Of a DNA stretch of 43,471 nucleotides, positions 26,464-33,167 are shown piece after piece; the stretch's first letter is position 1; every line of letters begins with the position of its first letter. The position numbers were made by a program, and so were the translations under genes. The DNA is from Desulfobacterales bacterium HSG2. GTDB lineage: Bacteria > Desulfobacterota > Desulfobacteria > Desulfobacterales > 4be13. The notes under the pieces are model-generated. The model had not been told where the DNA came from. It made no database searches and saw only the letters and a program-made list of their open reading frames with translations. The stretch is from positions 1 through 43,471 of the forward strand of contig JAUCGI010000024.1 of NCBI GenBank assembly GCA_030378035.1, read 5' to 3'.

Positions 26464-27298
26464 AAAATCACGCCGAGCGATTATTGAATTTGCAGCCATT
26501 CAGATCAGCAATCTCGGAAATATTCGTTTTGCATCAGGCTCTACAGATATGTCGGCCCATCCAAAATGTCATTCCCGCGGCGTTGGACGGTCTCAACTTG
26601 TTGACTTCAGGAACTTGACTTTGAAAGCGGGAATCCACTTTTAATCAACTGAAATATTCGTTTTACATCAGGTTCTACAGGCATCAACTCAAATTGCCGG
26701 AGTTTTGAACGATTTGGAAAATCGTTCTACAGTAAACTATGAAGGATGCCGAAGTTTGGCTTGAATTGTCCGCGTTTCGATCAGACTTCTCCCTTGACAT
26801 CATCGGGAAACAATGATAGCTGATGGGTATCTTAACTTGCAAAAGTCAGCAATTTAATTATCGGGATATACAGATAAAATAGTTGAAAAGAAAAAAACTG
26901 AACAATAACTCATGAAACCGGGATCAGAATAAAAATGCCGTTGGTGAGCTTATTGCCATGCCTAATCAAGGGACAGAAGTATGGCAGAAATTGATAAGCC
27001 TTATGTTGAAAGCAGAGCCAATGACTGGGTAAAGCGGGTCAAAGACTTGTTGTCGGCTGCCGAACAGGGTATCAGAATTTGTACAGAAACCGGATAAACT
27101 CCCGGGCATGGTATTATACTGAAACAGTATAAACCATGATTCAGGGTATTATACAGTTATATGGTAAGTGTGAAAGGCAGTTTGTCAGGGGAGCATTCCA
27201 AAAAAGCAGGTGACACTGTAATCCGGCCTCATGTTCCGGCAAATATGGAACACGGTAATATTACCGTATTTCATCCGGGATACGTCCGTGTCCTAATG
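26464..27298. other. Intergenic stretch with short direct repeats, no supported gene
   Basis: A 34-bp segment starting GAAATATTCGTTTT is present at about 26517 and 26649. A palindromic element with CATTCCCGC/GCGGGAATCC ends lies near 26570-26635. A 38-codon frame (26981-27097, starting MAEIDKPYVES) has no recognisable family and may be a gene remnant. A half copy of the GGATGCC element lies near 26740. Confidence 0.5.
27188..27293. repeat. Dispersed element, partial copy 2
   Basis: It matches 17177-17290 closely, including GGGAGCATTCCAAAAAAG and the GGTAATATTACC palindrome. The match stops about 5 bp before the integron cassette boundary, and the right half of the element is missing. Confidence 0.7.
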
Positions 27299-27318
27299 TT
27301 GGGCAGGATTTATAAATA

Positions 27319-27735
27319 ATGACAACACTAATTGAATTTTTATTACCCCGAAGGCCCCTATCCCATCAGGCAAAAGATTCAAAGCATAAAACTGCTTGGA
27401 AGAATTATGTATATGGACGCGCTTTTTCGATGTGGAAAAAAAAGCCAATCAAATCAGGTACTCTAAAATTTACCGTTGTCTATTTGTGCGAGGATGATCC
27501 CGCAGACATCAATAACATCATTAAGCCAATACAAGATGCGTTGAGCACATTGGTCTATTCTGACGATAGCCTAATTTGGGATATAACAGGTCACATGAGG
27601 CTTTTGTCTCAGCCAATAGATATTATCGGACTGCCAGACATGCTATCTGATGCAGTAATTGGTGGAACTGAATGTGTTTATGTGCGTATTATGCTATCAA
27701 ATGAATTGAATTGTGAGGTAAGAAATGATGAATGA
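27319..27735 (+). CDS. RusA-like Holliday-junction resolvase family protein
   Basis: This 138-aa protein resembles the RusA family of phage-type junction resolvases. The core motif ADINNIIKPIQDAL (residues 62-75) and the following VYSDDSLI (79-86) match the acidic residues of the RusA active site, with D63, D73 and D82-D83 present. The position usually held by a second aspartate in DxDN is N65, so activity may be altered. The start at 27319 is 21 bp after the cassette boundary, typical for cassette genes. It overlaps the next gene by 11 bp. Confidence 0.75.
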   Translation: MTTLIEFLLPRRPLSHQAKDSKHKTAWKNYVYGRAFSMWKKKPIKSGTLKFTVVYLCEDDPADINNIIKPIQDALSTLVYSDDSLIWDITGHMRLLSQPIDIIGLPDMLSDAVIGGTECVYVRIMLSNELNCEVRNDE

Positions 27736-28387
27736 GCGGAAACGTATTGCGATTGAAACCATCGCTAAAGAGCTTGAAGATAATGGATATACAGTATCCA
27801 TTGAGCCTGACACCTCAATGATTCCATTTGATCTGCAAAACTACCGTCCGGACATTTTTGCTACAAATAATAAAGAGAACCTAATCGTTGAAGTTAAGTC
27901 AAGAAGTACACCACGAACTATCGAACGATACAAACATATCGCTGAAACGGTCAGCAAGCAAAAAAATTGGCGGTTTATGCTTACTACGGTCGATGACCAA
28001 TATCAATCTGAACATCCTGTAATCAAATCAGATTTCGATCCAGAGGCACTCCCGAAAATACTTCATAAACTTGATCGTCTTTTTGAAACAGAAAGTTACG
28101 ATTTAGCTTTGCCTTATCTTTGGTCAGTTTATATTTCAGGAATGCGTACAGTCGGGTATAAGCATGGCGTTCCAATTGATGTGACTACAGATAAAAGCGT
28201 ATTGAATTATATGTACTCTCTAGGTGAAATATCGAACGAAGAATTTGAAAAATCCCTTTTGTTTCTTAATCTCAGAAACCAATTAATACACACATTCGAT
28301 ATCCAGATTACCAAGGAACAAGCAATTGAAATACGGGAGTATGTAAAGAAAAAGTTAGTTGATTGGAACTTGTTAACTTTGAAATAG
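27725..28387 (+). CDS. PD-(D/E)xK nuclease fused to a HEPN-like domain
   Basis: This 220-aa protein has two parts. Residues 1-95 look like a restriction-endonuclease-fold domain, with RPD43 and EVK (E56, K58) forming PD-(D/E)xK. Residues 125-215 are all-helical and contain RNQLIH (R184-H189), the Rx4-6H motif of HEPN ribonucleases. Two nuclease centres in one small protein suggest a toxin or defence effector. An alternative start one codon later is equally possible. It is translationally coupled to the RusA-like gene and ends 9 bp before the attC site. I do not recognise a named family. Confidence 0.65.
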   Translation: MMNERKRIAIETIAKELEDNGYTVSIEPDTSMIPFDLQNYRPDIFATNNKENLIVEVKSRSTPRTIERYKHIAETVSKQKNWRFMLTTVDDQYQSEHPVIKSDFDPEALPKILHKLDRLFETESYDLALPYLWSVYISGMRTVGYKHGVPIDVTTDKSVLNYMYSLGEISNEEFEKSLLFLNLRNQLIHTFDIQITKEQAIEIREYVKKKLVDWNLLTLK

Positions 28388-28396
28388 TCCCGCGCT

Positions 28397-28478
28397 GCCT
28401 AACCCGACAGTCCAGCGGACAAATGGGGACTTCCGCTAGCGATCCAGCCCCCATTTGCCGCTGACTTTTGCGTTAGGC
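28397..28478 (+). mobile_element. Integron attC recombination site
   Basis: R'' is GCCTAAC (28397-28403) and R' is GTTAGGC (28472-28478), exact complements. The arms AGTCcAGCGGaCAAATGGGG and the inverse of CCCCATTTGCCGCTGACT pair except for two unpaired bases (lower case). On the bottom strand these are the extrahelical G and T that direct integrase binding. The loop carries the variable terminal sequence. Confidence 0.92.
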
Positions 28479-28596
28479 CGTCTAATTTTCTTTGTCCTCT
28501 TTCCGGTCCCCTGATATTTAAGCCGATTCCTGTTAAAACGGGCATTGCGGCCAAATTTTTTAGGGGCCAAAAACCGGGCTAAAAATAATGGCTAAA

Positions 28597-28731
28597 GACT
28601 CGGGGAGTTTTATAAAGGAAGTTGGGAAAAAGCGGAATTTGCAGACTATGGCGTTCCTCAGCGGAGACAACGGCTCATTACTGTATATGTCCGTTTTCAA
28701 AACGGTCCTGCCACCGCGGACTCATTCCCAA
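28597..28731 (+). pseudogene. Fragment of a C5 DNA methyltransferase gene
   Basis: This segment copies 30139-30302 of the intact methyltransferase gene downstream, with an internal deletion of about 28 bp and scattered substitutions. It encodes the region around motif VIII (QRRQRLI) only, and the frame is broken. It is a duplicated and decayed piece. Confidence 0.85.
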
Positions 28732-28749
28732 TTCCTTCCGGGATGCCAG

Positions 28750-29174
28750 TATGACCGAAGAATCCGTTGACAAATCCCTGCGACAAACCCACCCCATTAC
28801 CGAGTCTTCAAGCCATCCCGATACACAGGAACTTTCATGACACACAGTTATAAGTGTTAAGCATCATGTTCAGGTCATACAGAGGCCCCTTATGGGGAGC
28901 GCGTCCCGTTATGTCCGGGAAATAATCGTGAATCAGCACAAACCCGTCAGTAACAGTTCCCGCGCCTCGTCACATGAAGAAAATTGCTCAGTATGATCAG
29001 GCCGAACTGTTCCCCGAGATTGAATTCACAAGTACGAAAATCCTCCTCGATGACCTGAAATCTCTCCCATGCTCCCTTATCGGGATAAAGGCGTTTTGCA
29101 GCCTGAATTACCTCGGGCAGATCGCACAGAGTCGCGTGACCCCGCGCTTTAGTGCAGATCAGTGTACGGCTCAA
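28750..29174 (-). pseudogene. Decayed O-methyltransferase fragment, copy 1
   Basis: On the minus strand it encodes part of a SAM-dependent methyltransferase (CDLPEVIQAAKRLYPD, then EEDF and a LSNFLHV segment). It matches copy 2 (32223-32652) over about 390 bp, but two small deletions remove the AGSLLAPDG-type region and the frame is broken near its end. Together the two copies form direct repeats around the restriction-modification genes. Confidence 0.8.
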
Positions 29175-29450
29175 TGCGCCTGCCCTGCATCGGAAACAGC
29201 GCGTATTTAAACTGATCTTCCCAGTTCAAATTCCGCCGGGACTTGCTCATGGCCAGGTCAAGGGGCGAGTTGTGGCAAGGATACTTACCTATGTCACCGA
29301 TATGGGCAGACAGACGGGCCACCTTGACCCCTTCGATGACATCCTGCACATTGGGAAGCGCCAGTGTTCAGCAGGGGTAATGTAACAGATCAGATCGGCA
29401 CCGTATCTTGCAGACTGTGACGCGCCAATGGCAGCGACCACATGGTCTGT
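29145..29450 (-). pseudogene. thiC: thiC (phosphomethylpyrimidine synthase) C-terminal remnant
   Basis: Reading the minus strand gives [17 protein letters not shown], then after a one-base deletion [20 protein letters not shown] and DLAMSKSRRNLNWEDQF. These are hallmark segments of ThiC, which makes the thiamine pyrimidine. Only about 95 codons remain, with a frameshift, so it is non-functional. Confidence 0.85.
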
Positions 29451-29459
29451 TCAACCTAA

Positions 29460-29577
29460 GTACAGGACAAAAAGTGGATTCCGGGTCGGAAATGCCGGGA
29501 ATCCTGCCGATTCCCGGCATTTCCGCCCGGAATGACAGCGTGCGGTTTTCGGGCATCCGAATTTTTTTGTCCTGTAC
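29460..29577. repeat. Inverted-repeat element with GTACAGGACAAAAA ends
   Basis: GTACAGGACAAAAA (29460-29473) is exactly matched by TTTTTGTCCTGTAC (29564-29577). An inner palindrome around CCGGGAATCC.../GGATTCCCGG-type and ATTCCGGG/CCCGGAAT is nested. No gene is inside. It lies directly upstream of the methyltransferase gene and may carry its promoter or a hairpin. Confidence 0.75.
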
Positions 29578-29607
29578 ACAGCATGAAAATACATTTTCAT
29601 CACCGGG

Positions 29608-31008
29608 ATGAAAAAAAATTTCATGGAAGTTTCTTTCACTAATGGGCAATATATGAATTTTCAGAGACCACTAACCGCAGCAAGTCTGTTCTGTTCATCA
29701 GGCATAGGTGATATTGCACTCCATGCAGCAGGTGCAAAAGCACTTGTTGCAAACGAGATCATATCCGAACGCGCAGCGTTGTTTATGCACAATTTTCCTT
29801 TTGCCAAAACCTTTGTCGGTGACATTTGGAAATTGGAAAAAGATATTGTCAAAGAGGTTAGACATCGATTAGCCGGAAAAGAATTAGACATTTTGTTTGC
29901 CACACCACCATGCCAAGGAATGTCGAAAAATGGCCGGGGTAAATTACTAAATGCTATTCGCAAAGGTCAAAAACCAAAACTTGACCCACGCAACCAACTC
30001 GTCATTCCAACAATCAATATTGCAGTGGCTCTGCAACCCAGAGTGCTTGTCATGGAAAATGTAACCGAAATGGAGAATACCGTCATAGCAAAAAATGGTA
30101 CTGAAGATTTTGTTTACATTTTGGACTACATCAGAGAAAGACTCGGGGAGTCTTATAAAGGAAGTTGGGGAAAGGTTGAATTTGCAGACTATGGTGTTCC
30201 TCAGCGGAGACAACGGCTCATTACTGTATTCTCACGAGATCCGTTTGCATTGAAATACATGTCCGTTTTCAAAACAGTCCTGCCACCACGAACTCATTCC
30301 CAAAACCCGAAAAACGGTTTCGCTCCATGGATGACTGTTCGAGAGGTTATTGGGAACTTGCCGCCATTGGACGCTGGAAAAAAAGAGACTTCCGCAAATG
30401 ATGACATTCCTTTTCACAGGGTTCCTTTCTTGGATGAAGACAAATACTACTGGGTATCGAACACACCACCCGAAAAAGGAGCATTTGACAATCAATGTGT
30501 TAATCCCAGGTGTCTTTATCAGGAAAATGTAACGCACGGTGCATCACGCGGAACTGACGGGATCAACAGATCACATCATAATACACCATTATATTGTGAG
30601 AAATGCGGCGAACTCATTCCAAGACCCTGGGTCAGAAAAGGAAACGAACTACGCCTGATGAAAGGTTATACAAGTGCTTACAAGCGTATGAACTGGGATC
30701 TCCCAGCAAGCACTCTCACAAGAAATCTGTCGTATGCATGCAGTGACAACAAACTGCATCCCTCACAAAACAGAGTCCTGTCTCTTTATGAAGCGATGTT
30801 GTTGCATACGATAACAGATTTCGAGTATGAATGGAAAAGGTCTGACGGTGGGCGTGTTTCCGACAAACTTATCCGGGAATCTGTCGGAGAGAGCATACCG
30901 CCAAGAGGAATGAAAATTATTTTTGATCATATATTGCAGCTTTTAAACCATGATTCAAAAGTTTATGAAAAACATAAAAATATTCCAACCCAACTGGAAC
31001 TATTCTAA
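29608..31008 (+). CDS. C5-cytosine DNA methyltransferase (type II R-M)
   Basis: This 466-aa enzyme methylates cytosine in DNA. Motif I (LFCSSGIGDIAL, about 27-38), motif IV with catalytic Cys102 (ATPPCQG), motif VI (MENV) and motif VIII (QRRQRLI) are intact. The target-recognition region has cysteine pairs (CVNPRC, CEKCG) that probably bind zinc. It is convergent with, and overlaps by 9 bp, a restriction endonuclease gene fused to a regulator. ATGs at 29608, 29623 and 29653 are all possible; none has an ideal ribosome binding site. Recognition sequence unknown. Confidence 0.92.
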   Translation: MKKNFMEVSFTNGQYMNFQRPLTAASLFCSSGIGDIALHAAGAKALVANEIISERAALFMHNFPFAKTFVGDIWKLEKDIVKEVRHRLAGKELDILFATPPCQGMSKNGRGKLLNAIRKGQKPKLDPRNQLVIPTINIAVALQPRVLVMENVTEMENTVIAKNGTEDFVYILDYIRERLGESYKGSWGKVEFADYGVPQRRQRLITVFSRDPFALKYMSVFKTVLPPRTHSQNPKNGFAPWMTVREVIGNLPPLDAGKKETSANDDIPFHRVPFLDEDKYYWVSNTPPEKGAFDNQCVNPRCLYQENVTHGASRGTDGINRSHHNTPLYCEKCGELIPRPWVRKGNELRLMKGYTSAYKRMNWDLPASTLTRNLSYACSDNKLHPSQNRVLSLYEAMLLHTITDFEYEWKRSDGGRVSDKLIRESVGESIPPRGMKIIFDHILQLLNHDSKVYEKHKNIPTQLELF

Positions 31009-32010
31009 CAAGTCTGCTTTATTATATTTGTTCAGAAATTTTCTATATCTCTGATCATCAATAATAATGACCCAGTTCTCAAACATCTTCTTTACACCTT
31101 TTCGTGTCATGATCGAAACACTTGTTGTCCGTCCGCCTTTTGAACGTGGCTTCACTATTTTCCCCCAGTCATTCTCCTCAAGGGATGAGCAGAAAAAAGC
31201 TGCAACTATTCTGGGTTTTCTATCGATAAAATCCCAAAGAAGCCCAATGAGGTTGTTCGTTTCTCTGTGATGCGCTTTCCAGTTGTAGCTTTTAAGGAAA
31301 GCAATACGCTGATCCCCGACATCAGGCTTTTCCAACCTTTTTTTTGCGCATTCTTTAGGAGTTGGAACGTCCCCGCAAGTAGCCTTAACCTCAAGTCCAC
31401 CATTTAAAAAAGGGCTGAAAGGAGTCTTTTCTTTCAGTCGGTTTTGCGTTTTTAATTGTTCTATTACTTTTTTCCCTTTTTCATCCATGAGTAAAAGATC
31501 GGGATAACCGTCTTGGTGAGGGTTCTTTAAGAAAAGGCCGCCAGATTCTTTTGCGAAAGATATAACAAATAGTTCGCCGATAAGCGCACTGAGATTCCGC
31601 ATCCCCAAAATTTCGGAAATATTGACTTCAAATCCGTCAATTTTGTCAATAATTTCATGTGCCCTCTTTAATGATTTCTCAAACAGAGATGCATGGACTT
31701 TGATTTTTTTACCAAAAGCGTCTAAAATTGAAAAGCTACTATAACATCTTACTTTGTATTGTAAACTCACATTATTTTGTGTTGTAAGCCCATGTAAAAC
31801 CTCTTTGAGAAACGATGATATATCAAGATTTAACCCTTTAATGATTCGCTCAAGTGAATCGAGTGTAATATTTCGAACGCCTCGCTCGACTCCGGATACG
31901 TATGTTCTGTCTAAATTGGCTCGGTAAGCCAGCTCTTCCTGACTTATACCTCTTCGCTTTCGAGCATTTGAGACTGTCTTGGCAACGGATTGTTTAAGCG
32001 TCGGTTTCAT
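31000..32010 (-). CDS. Restriction endonuclease with N-terminal HTH regulator domain
   Basis: This 336-aa protein starts with an XRE-type helix-turn-helix (residues 10-62, GISQEELAYRANLDRTYVSGVERG). The C-terminal two thirds look like a type II restriction endonuclease: DGYPDLLL (D171) and GGLEVKA (E207, K209) form a PD-(D/E)xK site. The HTH is like that of separate controller (C) proteins, so the nuclease probably regulates its own synthesis. Paired tail-to-tail with a C5 methyltransferase. Lengths and motifs are intact. Confidence 0.82.
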   Translation of the reverse strand: MKPTLKQSVAKTVSNARKRRGISQEELAYRANLDRTYVSGVERGVRNITLDSLERIIKGLNLDISSFLKEVLHGLTTQNNVSLQYKVRCYSSFSILDAFGKKIKVHASLFEKSLKRAHEIIDKIDGFEVNISEILGMRNLSALIGELFVISFAKESGGLFLKNPHQDGYPDLLLMDEKGKKVIEQLKTQNRLKEKTPFSPFLNGGLEVKATCGDVPTPKECAKKRLEKPDVGDQRIAFLKSYNWKAHHRETNNLIGLLWDFIDRKPRIVAAFFCSSLEENDWGKIVKPRSKGGRTTSVSIMTRKGVKKMFENWVIIIDDQRYRKFLNKYNKADLLE

Positions 32011-32104
32011 TTAAGGATATTAATTAACGAGCTTTTTCTAAAAATCCACGGACTATAAGTCACATCCGGGATTTTTTCGGTTAATAATGCGCTGTAAACA
32101 AACA

Positions 32105-32140
32105 AAAAAGCCCCGTCTGCATTAAGCAGACAGGGCTTTA
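32105..32140. terminator. Hairpin terminator upstream of the endonuclease gene
   Basis: AAAGCCCCGTCTGC, a short ATTAA loop, then GCAGACAGGGCTTTA. Stem is GC-rich with A/T flanks. It could end transcription entering the R-M island from either side. Confidence 0.65.
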
Positions 32141-32222
32141 CAGTTCTGAACACTGTGGACAGCTTCGATAGCAAAAAGTTGATCCCCTAATTCCTATTTC
32201 TTAATTCCTTTCGAGAGGCTAT

Positions 32223-32739
32223 AATGACCGAAGAATCCGTTGACAAATCCCGCCGACAAACCCACTCCATTCCCGCGTCCCCAAGCCATCCCGATACGCA
32301 GGAACTTTCATGACACACGCCGTTATAAGTGTTAAGCATCATATTCAGGTCATACAGAGGACCTTTATGGGGAGCGCGTCCCCCTTATGTCCGGGAAATA
32401 ATCGTGAATCAGCACAAACCCGTCAGGCGCAAGCAGACTCACAGCCTTCAGTAGCAGTTCCCGCGCCTCATCACGCCCGTAAACATGAAGAAAATTGCTC
32501 AGTACTATCAGACCGAACTGTTCCCCGAGACTGAATTCACAGAACCGAAAATCCTCCTCAATGATCTGAAATCTCTCCCATGCCTCCTCATCGGGATAAA
32601 GGCGTTTTGCAGCCTGAACCACCTCAGGCAGCTCGCACAGGGTCGCGTGACCGCCCACGGAGAACTCCATATTTTCTGAACTTGGCTGAACAACCGGGGC
32701 AATTATCCATGCTGAAAGAGCCTTCAAAATTTTCCACAT
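32223..32739 (-). pseudogene. Decayed O-methyltransferase gene, copy 2
   Basis: The minus strand gives a truncated SAM-dependent methyltransferase of the acetylserotonin-O-methyltransferase-like type (ELPEVVQAAKRLYP, LSNFLHVYG, LLAPDGFVLIHDYFPD). After that a frameshift in a G run gives a premature stop; the true C-terminus (GPLYDLNMMLNTYNG) continues in another frame. The N-terminal half is also missing. It is the longer of two copies flanking the R-M genes. Confidence 0.82.
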
Positions 32740-33167
32740 AAAAACTGTTCTTTAATAAAAAAGTTAAAGATATTTTCCGATTCTGTCAAGAAAAAACAAT
32801 ACTTGATGCTTGGTACCGGATGCTGGATGCACAGAGAAAGGCACAGAGGTGTGAACAAAAGAATTTATGGCCAGCTACTTATTGTTAAAAAAATTTAACA
32901 TTTGAACCCGTTTATTTTTATATGATAATCTGATAAAGCTGGTTGAACCATCCCAGAAAAGGAAATCATTATGATTAAGCTCAAATCAGGCATCAGAGCA
33001 GGATTTTTTATAACCCCTGCCCAGTCACAAAAAATGAAAATTATGATACACCGCCTGCTGAACCATATTCCAAAGCGAAGGAACACATATCACAAAACGG
33101 TGGTAGGAGGTGTGAGAGGATAAAGAAGTTAAAAGTTAAAAACCGGAAAGTTGAAGGAGGATGGAGA
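32740..33167. other. Intergenic stretch with no supported gene
   Basis: AT-rich, with one 63-aa minus-strand frame that shows no domain. The last 55 bp contain AGTTAAAAGTTAAAA repeats and the ribosome binding site of the next gene. Confidence 0.5.

Larger units (their letters stand above)
27299..28472 (+). mobile_element. Single integron gene cassette
   Basis: The right end is a clear attC site (28397-28478). The left boundary is GTTGGGC at 27298-27304, which fits the GTTRRRY crossover consensus, so the cassette runs from the T at 27299 to the G at 28472. It holds two overlapping plus-strand genes. There is no integrase and no second attC in the window, so this is an isolated cassette, either inserted at a secondary site or left from an array. 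Its sequence is visibly more AT-rich than the csm and metabolic genes. Confidence 0.8.

Noticed and set aside
28588..28840. 60- and 72-aa plus-strand genes
   Set aside because: They lie in the duplicated fragment of the C5 methyltransferase and the copied methyltransferase segment; no independent gene.
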